The notes beneath the pieces were generated by a model, which saw nothing but the letters and a program-made list of their open reading frames with translations, searched no databases and had not been told where the DNA came from. Source: Batillaria attramentaria (taxonomy: Eukaryota; Mollusca; Gastropoda; Batillariidae). From it: a DNA stretch of 64,000 bases. Within the stretch, counting starts at the first letter, position 1, and each line of letters begins with the position of its first letter. Where the stretch lies: NCBI GenBank assembly GCA_018292915.2, contig JACVVK020000198.1, positions 1,061,001 through 1,125,000 of the forward strand. The letters are read 5' to 3'. Positions 21,580 to 32,731 of this stretch are shown piece by piece. Position numbers and translations under genes: made by a program.

Positions 21580-22435
21580 CTCTACTTTCAGATAAGATTT
21601 CAACAGCTCAGGAAAAAGTGTGGGACAAACGTCACGGGTCATAGAAAAAAGTGTAGGACATAATTATGTCCTGGGTGATCGAAAAGGGTATAGGACATAT
21701 GTCCTGGGTGGTCTGACGACAAAGCTTAAATCTCTTTCCACAAACAGAGAGACATGAACGCGAAACGCAAATTGAAAAAAAAAAAAAACTGACTAGGAGC
21801 AACGATTTTGCAGTGAAGAAAATCTCAAAGGACCAGAGAATGTTAAAAAAAAAGAAAGAAAGATAGAAGTCCTTCCCGTAAAACTTGATTTAAACCAGAG
21901 TAGTGCACAAGGTCGAAAATCAGTATTGACGCAAACCCTCCAGACGGAGGAGACGAAGCCACTCTAAATCCCTGTCCACGCCGAAGACAGGAACTAAGTG
22001 GGCGGACCCAATACTAGCAGACCTCTTACTGCAGGAAGAATCGGTGAAATGATGTCCCGCAAATCCATTCGTATGCGACCGAACGTGCAGAGGCGTCTGG
22101 GTGGTGTGGGAGGCTTGCGAAGGACGATGTTGCATGTTTTGAATGGCAAAGAACCGAAGATACAATCATGGTAATAATTCAATAATTATTATGGGCTGCT
22201 TATGATGACGTCACATCATTACGACACATGCACCGTTGCAGGCTTCTGTGGGACATAACATTGATAAATGATTGAGCCAGAATGTAGATCATCTGATCGG
22301 ACATACCACCGTGGTACCAAACGTTTAGCAGGTTCAATTCGGGGTAAACACAAATTTCGGCAAGGTCTTCGAAACCGCATGGATCCGATGGCAACAACAA
22401 CAACAACAATAATAATAATAATAATAATAATTTGT
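21580..22435. other. No recognisable gene
   Basis: Tandem-like words GTGTRGGACATA and CCTGGGTG recur around 21620-21715. (AAT)n lies at about 22408-22430. Nothing else is supported. Confidence 0.4.
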
Positions 22436-22439
22436 TATT

Positions 22440-22495
22440 GTTTGAGGGTTTAACGTCCTTTTCACCACATGAGGGCGATATCAAATATCGAGGGA
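22440..22495 (-). mobile_element. 5'-truncated S1 SINE
   Basis: Only the 3' end (GGTTTAACGTCCTTTTCACC) and part of the GATATCAAA motif remain. Confidence 0.65.
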
Positions 22496-22520
22496 AACAC
22501 CGGCTCAAGTTTTAAACACT

Positions 22521-22724
22521 CGAACACACTGCCCAAGGGTGTGTGGGTGTTTGGCGGGTGGGGGTGGGGGGTGGATGGGTGTTTGGGGGTTTAACGCCCT
22601 TTTGCACTACATACGGGTGATATCAAAGACGGGGCAACGATGAAAAAGTCAGCACAAATATTTGGCGCCAGCTTCCAACTCTCTACCATTCGGCTATCCC
22701 TGCTCCCCGAACACACGGCCCAAG
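22521..22724 (-). mobile_element. S1 SINE with 17-bp TSD and internal deletion
   Basis: Element 22538-22707 between CGAACACACTGCCCAAG (22521-22537) and the same word with one change (22708-22724). The B-box region is deleted, so this copy should be transcriptionally dead. Confidence 0.88.
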
Positions 22725-22851
22725 CATCTAAAGAAATGTTATTACTATTACTATTACTATTACCTCCACTAATGCATTTGACTGACATTACTTCAGTGTC
22801 ATAAGCGAAAGTTTTACGTTGGGCCTATTTCGTCAGCTAGTCAGTGTACGT

Positions 22852-23235
22852 TTAACCCTTTTTACGTAAACGCTACCATCATACGTCTGGCGCCAGCTGC
22901 CTGGATCCCGTGGTGACGCTGCACGACGTGGGCCAAACGATTTTATATTTAGGGGAAGTGCTGCTTAGATGTACTCCGCTTCAACGGGTTGCCAAGGAAA
23001 CCTGACAGCAGACATTTTAGAAAGAGAGGAAATCTGCACCACGTGATTGTAACGTGTTCATGTCCAGTATGTGAGAGAATGCGTGTGATTCACGTGAGCG
23101 TGCGTGTTGGGTTTAGCCCGCCGTGGGGCTTTGAGCGAAATATTTGGGATACAGCGCCTATATTAATGCCATCGTTGTAAAATGTACACAAACCGTTACG
23201 ACTATAATCGTAGCTCGGGTGGAATGAGGTACAGG
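22852..23235. mobile_element. R4 TTAA MITE, interrupted by an R3 element
   Basis: The left part (TTAACCCTTTTTACG, ACCATCATACGTCTGGC, CTGGATCCCGTGG) and right part (CGACTATAATCGTAGCTCGG) match the intact copy at 36034-36287. Between them lies the R3 insertion at about 22995-23185. The right terminal TTAA is not preserved. Confidence 0.6.
22995..23185 (+). mobile_element. R3 element, copy 2, nested in R4
   Basis: Carries GAGAGAATGCGTGTGATTCA and GCGTGCGTGTTGGGTTTAGC as in copy 1. It splits the R4 MITE, so it is the younger of the two. Confidence 0.6.
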
Positions 23236-23594
23236 CAGAATACGTCATGTCACACGTATGTTTCTCGTAACGTAACCGTGGTCTTGCTGAAATAATTTGA
23301 CTTATGCTGCAAAAAAAAGTAATAGAGGTAGTCTGGATTATTCCGTCCTCAACAAGGCCAAGGTTAATGACTTTCCCCTGTGTCAACATTGTCCTGGACA
23401 CGAAATTTCTCAAAGTCAAGACAGGTCAAGTCAATTCCCCACCCTCGGGGTGGGGGTGAGGGGGGAGGGGAGGGGGCATAGGACAAAAACAAAAACAGAA
23501 ACAACAAAATCGAAAGCTATATACAAATGCTCGCACATACATGACTGCGACACACAGCTCTGTCCAGTGCACACATACATACACAATAAACTGA

Positions 23595-23596
<2 letters not shown>

Positions 23597-23666
<70 letters not shown>
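23597..23666. repeat. (CA)n microsatellite
   Basis: About 70 bp of CA repeat. Confidence 0.95.
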
Positions 23667-23668
<2 letters not shown>

Positions 23669-23854
23669 CGATGCTGCTGTTGCTGATAGCGTTCCTGGGT
23701 TGAACACACATGGAATCATATCCTGTACTTGCGTGTGTGACAGGTTTCAAGTACGTCCCCCTTCCGTGGGCAGCCACACTCCGTCTTGGGAGGATCAGAT
23801 TCTTGTTGCCACAGTATGACTGTTGTTATTGATAGGGGCTTACTATGGCTGAAG

Positions 23855-24310
23855 TAAGTGAGTGAGTGAGTGCGTGAGTAAGGAAGTCAGGCAGTCAGTC
23901 AGTCTGTCCGCCCGTCAGTCAGTCAGTCAGTCAGTCAGTCAGTACCTACGTAGGTGAGTGAGTGACTCGACTCGACTTGGCAGATTTTATTGATTCCGGC
24001 CATAGGCTGCTATCATGAAGGTGAACAAAACAAAACAATAACAATCAAAGGAACCCACATACATGAACATGCACAGCAAGGACAATAACAGCGTATTAAC
24101 ACAAAGTACGAATGAATGGTAAAACACTTACAAAACACTTACAAGATGAGTGAGTCAGTGAGTCAGTCAGGCCGACAATCAGTCAGTCACTATGTATGTA
24201 AGTAGGTAAATAGTATTTAAGGCTTAGAGCCGCACAGTTACTATACTATAATATGTGAGTGAGTGAGCCAGTGAGTGAGTGAGTGAGTCAGTCAGTCAGT
24301 CAATATATAT
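23855..24310. repeat. (GTGA)n/(CAGT)n tetranucleotide region
   Basis: Blocks of GTGA and CAGT repeats interspersed with a LINE 3' end (23963-24090). A segment GTAAGTAGGTAAAT..TTAGAGCCGC at 24197-24232 is repeated at 24632-24662, on the far side of an RTE relic. Confidence 0.75.
23963..24090 (-). mobile_element. LINE 3'-end fragment with (TCGAG)n tail
   Basis: Minus sense: CAGCCTATGGCCGGAATCAA, TAAAATCTGCCAAG, then a TCGAG-type tail. Architecture as in the other LINE tails of the window. Confidence 0.5.
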
Positions 24311-24316
24311 GTAAGT

Positions 24317-24629
24317 TCTTCTTCTTACGCCTCTTGATTCCGTGGGGAACATAGGGCCGCAACAACACTCCTCCAACGCACCCGGTTCTGGCTGGTCCTC
24401 TTCAGCTCGGCCCACGTCATTCCGGCTTTCTTCATTTCTGCGTCGACACTCCTGCGCCAAGTCTGTTTCGGGCGACCCACTTTCCGTTTTGCTTGTGGAT
24501 TCCAGTCAAGGGCCTGCCTAGTGATGTAGGATGCAGGCTGTCGTAGCGTGTGGCCTATCCATCCCCATTTCCGCTTCTTGATCTCTGTTTCAATTGGGGT
24601 TTGTCACGCCTGGTTCCATAGATGTTCGT
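24317..24629 (-). pseudogene. 5'-truncated RTE-like LINE relic
   Basis: In minus sense the last codons read VAALCSPRNQEA followed by a stop, preceded by the basic KRKVGRP-type and W-G-H-T-like segments of the RTE C-terminus. It aligns with the end of the intact ORF at 1432-4440. Only about 310 bp remain. The 9-mer TATGTAAGT flanks it (24308-24316 and 24630-24638) and is a likely TSD. Confidence 0.75.
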
Positions 24630-24669
24630 TATGTAAGTAGGTATTTAGTGTTTAGAGCCGCGCAGTGAC

Positions 24670-25650
24670 TAAGATAATCATAATGCAGTCACAGTTGTGG
24701 CAGAGTCCACAATGACATGAGACTCCGCAAGGCCGGACTTTCTGCAATATTTCTAACGAATTTTTTTTGTCAGAATGTCGATATCTGGAAAGTGTGTATT
24801 GTCGCATAACTCAAAACGGGGTTGTAATATCGACCGTGCACCGCACCGTGACATTACAACATGTGCATTCTCTTTCAATAACTTGATCATAACTTGCTAC
24901 ACCACAAGCCTCAGAGGTTACCTCGTGCCTCAAAGTTCTGGTGGTTGAATTTGATGAAAGGAAACTGTCGATAGATCAATAAGCTAACCAGGCGACACGG
25001 CTGAAAACACAAAGAGGAGGAACAAAAGGTAGGATCATGAAATCCAAGGAAAGTTTTCAAAGTTTTCGCTCGGTAAGAACAGTATTTGTGTTATTGACCT
25101 GCGCGTGTATGCATGTCCTCGCCGAAACAGCATTGTGCCGCACTCATCAAAAGCCTTGTGCAAATATACTTTATGATGCTCCTAAGAAGGAATGATTTTT
25201 TTTTTTTTTTTGGCACGATCCTGCAAAAATACACAAACTAAGGAAAGCATGTAATGTTGCGGAGACATGTGGACGAATAAATACAATTCAAGAGTTCATT
25301 AAGCCTTCCAATTGATAAGATAGAAACCACTGCCTCTTTTTCTAAATTCGTAAAATGTCCTATCATGTATACGCAACATCTATTGCTATCCAAGAATATT
25401 CCTCCTTTTTCATGTTTTACTCCCCCCCCCCCCCCCAGAAGAAATAAATACAACATATAAAGCTGAAGCCAGAATTTGGGAGGGGGGGGGGGGGGGCGGA
25501 ATAAGGAAATTCTATCACTTAAATGCAATCGATTATGCGTTTGAGGTAGACAGCCGTATAATAAAACAAATTTGAATGTGAAGGTATAAGTGAGCAGGCG
25601 AAAGGAACATGGTGTAGAACTCCTGTATTATGTACGGTCGTTGCGGGTAA
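24670..25650. other. No recognisable gene
   Basis: Unremarkable sequence with poly-T, poly-C and poly-G runs (about 25198, 25422, 25480). Confidence 0.45.
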
Positions 25651-25655
25651 GCAAT

Positions 25656-25953
<298 letters not shown>

Positions 25954-26053
25954 CAGTGCAGCCATGCACTATGTCATTTTACGTGAGTTGCATTTGACCT
26001 GCTGGGAGGAAGTTTCAATATGAACCTGCCATTATTTCTGCACGGTCAAACTG

Positions 26054-27165
26054 ACTTGTCATCTCGGCCAAGTTTGCACTGGGCCGAGTTGACATGTTTG
26101 GGTCGAACCAAACTTGGTCGAGTTTGCAATGGGCCGAGTTGACTTGTCAATCTGTCTTCTCGGCCCAGTGCAACCTCGGCCAAGTTTAGTTCGACCCCAA
26201 ACTTGTCATCTCGGCCAAGTTTGCACTGGGCCGAGTTGACATGTTTGGGTCGAACTGAACTTGGCCGAGTTTGCAATGGGGCGAGATGACTTCTCAACCT
26301 GTTCTTTCGGCCCAGTGCAATATCGGCCAAGTTTAGTTCGACCCAAAACTTGTCATCTCAGTCAAATTTGCACTGGGACGAGTTGACATACTTGGGTCGA
26401 ACTCGACTTGGCCGAGTTTGCAATGGGCCGAGATGACTTTACAACCTGTCCTCTCGGCCCAGTGCTTACTCGGCCAAGTTTAGTTCGACCCAAAACTTGT
26501 CATCTCGGCCAATTTTGCACTGGGCCGAGTTGATATGTTTGGGTCGAACTGCACTTGGCCGAGTTTGCATTGGGCCGAGATGACTTGTCAACCTGTCCTC
26601 TCGGCCCAGTGCAAACTCGGCCAAGTTTAGTTCGACCCCAAACATGTCATCTCGGCCAATTTTGCACTGGGCCGAGTTGACATGTTTGGGTCGAACTGAA
26701 CTTGGCCGAGTTTGCAATGGGCCGAGATGACTTGTCAACCTGTCCTCTCGGCCCATTGTAAACTCGGCCAAGTTTAGTTCGACTCAAAACTTGTCATCTC
26801 GGCCAAGTTTTCACTGGGCCGAGTTGACATGTTTGGGTCGAACTAAACTTGGCCGAGTTTGCAATGGGCCGAGATGACTTGTCAACCTGTTCTCTCGGCC
26901 TATTGCAAACTCGGCCAAGTCCAGTTCGACCCAAAACTTGTCATCTCGGCCCTGTCATCTCGGCCCTGTGCAAACTCTGCCTACCCGAATTCAACCCAAA
27001 CTTGTCATCTCGGCCCTGTGCAAACTTGGCCAAGATGACATGTTTGGGTCGAACTGGAATTGACCGAGTTAGTTCGACCCAAACATGTTATCTCGGCCCA
27101 CTGCAAACTCGGCCAACTTCCGTTCTACCAAATTTACCGAGTTTACACTGGGATGAGAAGACAAG
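26054..27165. repeat. 147-bp dyad-symmetric satellite array
   Basis: The word ACTTGTCATCTCGG (or a one-base variant) starts at 26054, 26201, 26348, 26495, 26642, 26789 and 26936, exactly 147 bp apart each time. Each monomer folds on itself. In one unit 26541-26579 pairs with 26600-26638, 36 of 39 positions complementary, around a 20-nt loop. The recurring core is CTCGGCCAAGTTTG and its complement. After about 26950 the units degenerate. No transposase or TIRs are seen. Confidence 0.93.
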
Positions 27166-27169
27166 TTGG

Positions 27170-27638
27170 GTCGTATGGTAAGAGGAGGGGTTTGCACTGA
27201 GTTGGGTAAAGGTTTTTATTTTTTATGTTTTGTTGTTTTTAGTGACATTCATTCAGGTCGGATGGAAGAGGCTGTAGGCGAACCATTTCAAAGAACAGCA
27301 GAAATGAAAGTACGCCATCTTGGTGGGTTCCACGGTGGCTCAGATATGAAGCACGTCGATGTGTGGGATCACTGTGCTTCTGGCAATCAGCTATGGTTAT
27401 AGTACGTGGTGACAGTAAACAAATACTTCCATAGGTCTACGCTGCTGACGACATTTTTGTTGTTGTAGTCATTTTAGTGTCCTGAAAGCAACAATCTTGT
27501 CATGGTTTATAGCAGAATGTAGAGTAAGCTGTCTCGGAAAATTGTACGGAAAGGTTTCAGATTTTAAACGAAGGATTTTTTCACTTTTTTACTTGCAGCT
27601 GTGCTGAGCATGAGCGATCTAAGTATGTAAATTGGCTT
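27170..27638. other. No recognisable feature
   Basis: Unique-looking DNA between the satellite and a short minisatellite. Confidence 0.45.
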
Positions 27639-27734
27639 TCTAGCCTCAAGCTACATTGACCTGGGGTACTTCTAGCCTCAAGCTGCATTGGCCTGGTGCA
27701 CTTCTAGCCACAAGCTGCACTGACACGGGGCACT
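27639..27734. repeat. 32-bp minisatellite, three units
   Basis: Units 27639-27670, 27671-27702 and 27703-27734 each begin TCTAGCC(T/A)CAAGCTRC and end in a G-rich CACT/TACT. Confidence 0.85.
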
Positions 27735-27763
27735 TCAAGCATGGGAGTTCATCCCCCGTTTTA

Positions 27764-27835
27764 CACCGGGCTAGCTGATCTGGTAGAGCGTCAGACTTTC
27801 ATGCTTGAGTCACGAGTTCGAATCTTGACTGGAAG
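27764..27835 (+). mobile_element. tRNA-like SINE head
   Basis: TAGCTGATCTGGTAGAGCG (A-box-like) and GAGTTCGAATC (B box) in tRNA spacing, but the arms do not form a full cloverleaf. It is followed directly by a LINE-type 3' tail on the opposite strand, so I read it as a SINE head and not as a tRNA gene. Confidence 0.5.
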
Positions 27836-27852
27836 CCAGATGATTTTGACAT

Positions 27853-28005
27853 TGAATTGAATTGAATTGAATTGAAAATACTTTATTCATCCCTAAAAGA
27901 GAAATTGCTTTTGCCCAAATCTCATCACATAAGAAACATGCACACAAGACATGGCAAGACTTAAGAACTAATAAAATAAAATTGTCTATGCATAACTTAA
28001 GATAA

Positions 28006-28008
<3 letters not shown>
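27853..28008 (-). mobile_element. LINE 3'-end fragment with (TTCAA)n tail
   Basis: Minus sense: GGGATGAATAAAGTATTTTC then a TTCAA-repeat tail. Same 3' core as 19459-19568. The truncated 5' side abuts (CA)n. Confidence 0.6.
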
Positions 28009-28041
<33 letters not shown>

Positions 28042-28070
28042 GCACGCACGCACGCACGCACGCACACACA
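28009..28070. repeat. (CA)n/(CGCA)n microsatellite
   Basis: CA run followed by CGCA repeats. Confidence 0.93.
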
Positions 28071-28122
28071 TGAAGCAATTGTCCCTAGTCAGTGGCAGCA
28101 GTGGAGGTAGGGAGAAGGGGGA

Positions 28123-28195
28123 ATCAGGTTACTCGAGCAGTTGAGCGCTGACTGTCAAGATATGGGAAGGTCCTGGGTTCAAGTCAAGTCAAGAC
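28123..28195 (+). mobile_element. Degenerate tRNA-like SINE head
   Basis: GAGCAGTTGAGCGCTGACTG and GGGTTCAAGTC look like A and B boxes. The repeat continues to the right into the R6 block. Confidence 0.35.
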
Positions 28196-28344
28196 CTCAG
28201 GCCAGAACCTCATTATCTTCATGGACTGTGCTTCAGTTCCAGCCTGAACATATTAAAGGAAAAGACAGTGGTCGGTCAGAGACCCAAAATAGGGTGTGAC
28301 AGGGCTCTTGTAAAGCAGACGAATATTGGAGCAGCCTCCCTACC

Positions 28345-28935
28345 GAGGACCAAAAGCACACAAATTCGGGAGACCCATAACGCCTGTATATTCCCTATTA
28401 GCCTAAGGCATCATAGTCAATCTTTATAGAAAGTGACCGTGCACAATTCAAGGGCACGCACCTCATAGGAGTTCAAAATATTTGAATGTCTCCTTTACGC
28501 TCAGGCCTCACTGGAGTAAAACTAGTCTACTGTTTAGGCCAGAAAGCCACTTCACCCATATCCGCTCACGTCAACTTTGACTCTCTTCTGCGCAAAAAGT
28601 CCCAGCTTCACTTTCAGCTTACCTCCTCGTGCATGCACCTTGCCCTACCAAATGCAACTAGAGGAGCAAAGCCTCCTTGGCTCACTTGTGAGATGGGTCA
28701 AGGTCATTCAAAAGAGTATGTTTGTAAAGCTCTTATCACTAGCTATCCTGAAGTAAGGTTTCTCTTGTGTTCATATTCCTAAGAAAATGGAAAATTGCGA
28801 TATAACACAAGTTGCACAAGTGAGCCAAAAATCACACTTTTTTGTGACAACAAAAATCACTACAAACTAGTACACTCACAAAACAGGGTCCATAAAAAAA
28901 AAAACACTGCGCAATTTGTGTCCTTACGCCTATGG
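28345..28935 (-). repeat. R6 dispersed repeat, inverted relative of 6905-7375
   Basis: Reverse complement shares long ordered words with the interior of the 6717-7502 element: GGCGTAAGGACACAAA, GTGAGTGTACTAGT, GATTTTTGTTGTCA, CTGGGACTTTTTGC and CTCCAGTGAGGCCTGAGCG. This copy has about 130 bp extra in the middle. The terminal repeats of the other copy are not found here. Confidence 0.8.
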
Positions 28936-28939
28936 GCTT

Positions 28940-29330
28940 TTTTTCCAAGGCACAGATGCTACCTTGAGCTGAACTGAACTAAACTGAACTGGTGGGGAAA
29001 AAAACCGAAAACACTTTCCATTATTTTGTTCTGTTGTTTCTCAGCATGCCAATGTAAATTGAATATAATGTCTCACGACTCTGATCTCAGAAGGTTGCTT
29101 ACGTCATCCTTGGCATTTCTGCACCACAGGTCTGCAATGATATGCTCTTGTTCACCTTTGGTCGGATTGTATTGTGTTCCTTTTCTGTAAACAGAGTTGT
29201 GTTTTGTTTTTAATTTCGTAACCTTTCCCTATTTCGTCAGTCGCGTGCACGTATTGCAAGGTTTTACTTACACTTTGTTGTGTTCACATTGGATCGTGGG
29301 ACTGGCGCAGGTGGCAGATTGTCAATATCT
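28940..29330. other. No recognisable feature
   Basis: Unremarkable, no repeat recognised. Confidence 0.4.
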
Positions 29331-29905
29331 TTCTATATTTTCAAGTACAGCACGAGAAAAACCAATAATATTGTGAAATTACCTACCCAGGACGAAAAAG
29401 GGTCCTTCATTACCACACTGAGAGATTCTTATTCTAGGAACATTTGGCACTGGCAACTTGATAAATGGAGGTAGTCTTGGCCGACTTCTGCAGATCATTA
29501 TCCGTGCACGTACAGCACAAGGAAAGACGATAGGATTGCGAAATTACGTAACGAGGAAAAACAAAATAAAAAGAGGTTGTTTTTTTTGGTTTTTTTGTCA
29601 ACTCTTGGAATATTTGGCATTGGATACTTGATAAGTGGAGGTAGTCTTCACCGACTTTTGCAGGGGGTGGGGGTGGGTGGGTGTTTGGGGGTTTAACGTC
29701 CTTTTCCACCACATAGGGTGATCCGACTTTTGCAGAACATTATCCGTGTACAGCACAAGGAAAGACGATAGGATTGCGAAATTACTAAACGAGGAAAACA
29801 ATCCAAAGAAAAACAAAAAAAGGTGGGTTTTTGTTGTTGTTGTTGTTGTTTTATTCTGGGAACATTTGGCATTGGATACTTGATAAATGGAGGTAGTCTT
29901 CACCG
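29331..29905. repeat. Tandem units of about 175 bp, split by a SINE
   Basis: AACATTTGGCA(C/T)TGG or its variant occurs at 29439, 29609 and 29861. GTACAGCAC, GAAATTAC and ACGAGGAAAA also recur in order. Spacing is about 170-180 bp once the SINE at 29664-29722 and its TSD are removed. Confidence 0.75.
29651..29735 (-). mobile_element. 59-bp truncated S1 SINE with perfect 13-bp TSD
   Basis: CCGACTTTTGCAG at 29651-29663 and 29723-29735 brackets only the 3' 59 bp of S1 (29664-29722). The truncation therefore happened at insertion, as for LINEs. Confidence 0.9.
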
Positions 29906-30059
29906 ACGTCCAGAATAGGCGGAAGTTACAGGATCAACTCTCAGCCAGAACTCGAACTCACGACCGATGCATTGAAAGTCCGGAACGCTCTACAGCTCGG
30001 CTGCATGTCCCGGCTCATCATTCTCCCACAGGCAATCAGGACAGGCCAGCTAGTGATCT

Positions 30060-30865
30060 CCGAACAACCAACCAACAAATCAAAATCAACCCCCCCCCCC
30101 CCACACACACACACAGACACGCGCCCCCCTCCCACACGCGTCCCCCTCCCCCACACCCACTCCCCCTTCCCCCTTCCCCCACGCCCCTCCCCCTCTCGAC
30201 ATACATACATAAACACCCATATTTCCAGCTCTGGAACTAGTCGTGATGTCGATGTGCCTTCAGACATGATTAAGGTGGTCTGATGTTCTTGGAAGGCCAA
30301 GCAAGACAAGTGCAACTGCATTTCGACCAACTTTTGTTGAATTGTCTACACACCAAAATGTTCAACCATTTTTGTTGTTGTTGTTGCTTGCTTGCTTGCT
30401 TGCTTGCTTGATTGATTGATTGATTGACTGCAACCAGGACGTCATTCGATATCATAGGTACGATCCTGTGCAAATACTGAATTTCCCGAACACTGTCTGT
30501 ACTGACATGTTTAGCTCAAGCAAAGCAAAACAAAACAAAACAAAACAAAACAGCAAATACGCGTACAAAAAGACAAAACTCTGCTTTTCCCTAGAATGCC
30601 TTGATTGAAGAGGAAATAAATCCGGGTGACTTTCTGTGCTGCCTCTGATGTCCTAGAGTGCTGTGAGGAAATGGAGTTCTCCAGGCCTCCATCCATTCCA
30701 GTAATTTTTCCCTTATGTTGGCACCGCTGGTTTAAGGGTGCTTACGCAAGCTTCCAAACGAGGAGCGCCAGACTTTGTCTTTTAATGTCGGCCCATGTTA
30801 CGGTCCTTCCGTCGGCAAAAATACCACGTGATCGATGAATATGGGTTTGGCGCGTGAGTGCATGT
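30060..30865. other. No gene; simple repeats
   Basis: C-rich/CA-rich block (30085-30190) and (CTTG)n(ATTG)n at about 30385-30430. Remaining sequence unrecognised. Confidence 0.5.
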
Positions 30866-30888
30866 CCTCTCTCCCTCTCTCTCTCTCT

Positions 30889-31039
30889 AATGTTCCCACA
30901 GTTTATTTTCGCCAATTCCTACATGTACTGAAAAAACTGGTATGTTAATCACGCTTTTTTTTTACATGTTCCTTATTAGAGTGTAGTTTCACTTCCTGCG
31001 GATTTACTGCTATTTTTCCTTTATTTCTGTTGCTGTACA

Positions 31040-31083
<44 letters not shown>

Positions 31084-31225
31084 TGTGTGTGTGTGCGTGC
31101 GTGCGTGTGTTTGGCCATCACTTTATGCATTCCTATTTAGACAAATATTAATAGAATTAACAATGGCAGGTATGAAAGTTGACTATTTTACGCCAATTAG
31201 CCCTACCGTTGAAAAAGAAAGTTTT
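30889..31225 (+). mobile_element. LINE 3' fragment with hairpin module (H3)
   Basis: Homologous to 9065-9558 (TTCCTACATGTA, ATCACGCTTTTT, AGTGTAGTTTCA). Like that copy it carries an internal (GT)n (31039-31112) and the AACGGCAGG-type/CTACCGTTG hairpin before its 3' end. The left edge abuts (CT)n at 30866-30888; (GT)n follows on the right. Confidence 0.7.
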
Positions 31226-31247
31226 CTTGATTCTTGGTCTCTCTGCA

Positions 31248-31248
<1 letters not shown>

Positions 31249-31307
<59 letters not shown>

Positions 31308-31334
31308 CTCTCCCTCTGTGCACCTGTGTGTGCC

Positions 31335-31414
<80 letters not shown>

Positions 31415-31415
31415 G
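31249..31415. repeat. (GT)n/(GA)n microsatellites
   Basis: Two long GT tracts (31249-31307, 31335-31397) separated by about 28 bp, then a short GA tract. Confidence 0.95.
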
Positions 31416-31419
31416 AGGG

Positions 31420-32228
31420 TGGGGGTGGGTGTGCGTGCTAATCAAATTACACGTAGCAGGAACAACATTAAAGAGAGAACGTCGTAGTGTATTTTTCTAA
31501 AATACTCTGTCTGGTTCCCTCGCACAATACCCACGTCACGCCGCTATGGCGCCATTTTCCTCACTAATTCCAAAATATTGTCGAGCCACTAGGAATCAAT
31601 GCGCTGGTCCCAGCTAGCACTCGCAATATGTCTTCACCGACCCCCAGCATCCCTTTCCTGTATCCGAACAATTGGCGCCCAAGCCAGCAGAAGGAAACTA
31701 AGTCAACACAGGGACTTCCTCAATCAATCGAAGCAAAAGATTGTGAAAAATGGGTATAGCCAGAAGCCTTTCCTCCCCACCTTTAGAAATCACAGTCATT
31801 CTCCGTGTGCGGGTTGCACAATACTCGTCAATAAAACCAGGAATTTATCATCTGGAGAGAGTCTTGAAAAGGTGAAATTGTTCTGGCCATCGTGCGGGCA
31901 CCTGGAGCCAAGGAGGAAAACTCCAACCACTGTCCAATCCAATCCACTCCAATCCACTCCAGTCTAATCCAATCCAATCTAATCTAATGTCCACCTACAA
32001 CAGTCCACGATAAAAGTTCGTGTACGCTGCGCTTTCACATAAAGCAGAGAGCTAACGACGATAGCAATATCGATCCTTAATTTTACAGTGTAAGAAGTTA
32101 TAGGCATACAAAGACTTTTTTCAAAGTTACCGTTACTACACTACCATAAAAAAAAGAAAACGGAAAGAAGAAAAAGAAAGAAAACGGAAAAGAAGAAGAA
32201 AAAAGACTCATAAGACCAGGAAATCATA

Positions 32229-32261
<33 letters not shown>

Positions 32262-32645
32262 TCCTGAAATGTTTTCTTCTTCTTTAACTTGTCATTGAAA
32301 AACAAGAACAAAAACAACAAAACTTATGTCTGTCTGTTGACTATTACTATGACCATTATTCCACTGAAGTGTCCTGGGGTCTGATGCATGGAGAAAGACT
32401 AGGACGAAAGTCCGAGACTAGTTTGACAAAGCTAAGACTGAGAGATTAGTACTCGATGCAAAAACGGAGACTAAAGCCGCAAGTCTTTCAGGGTATTTCA
32501 GGGACTATACGTCAATACACGTTGACGATAGTCCCGGTGTGAAAAGTCTGAGACTCTTTTCATGCTTCGGACTCCTAAAGTACATTCTACTGCTTCCTAA
32601 ATGTGGAAGAAAACGTCGTTAAACACCTAAAAACCCACCCGCCCA
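31420..32645. other. No recognisable gene
   Basis: Contains (TCCAA)n-like repeats at 31930-31985, a purine-rich stretch near 32150-32210 and (GA)n at 32233-32261. A 122-codon frame at 31599-31967 shows no domain. Confidence 0.45.

Positions 32646-32648
<3 letters not shown>

Positions 32649-32727
<79 letters not shown>
32649..32727. repeat. (GT)n microsatellite
   Basis: About 78 bp of GT repeat. A short S1-like tail (CGTTAAACACC) lies just left of it. Confidence 0.95.

Positions 32728-32731
<4 letters not shown>

Noticed and set aside
26054..27165. CRISPR-like regular spacing
   Set aside because: The period of 147 bp is a tandem satellite without unique spacers, and the window is eukaryotic.
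31599..31967. 122-codon frame in a repeat-poor stretch
   Set aside because: No recognisable domain, no splice context, unremarkable composition.
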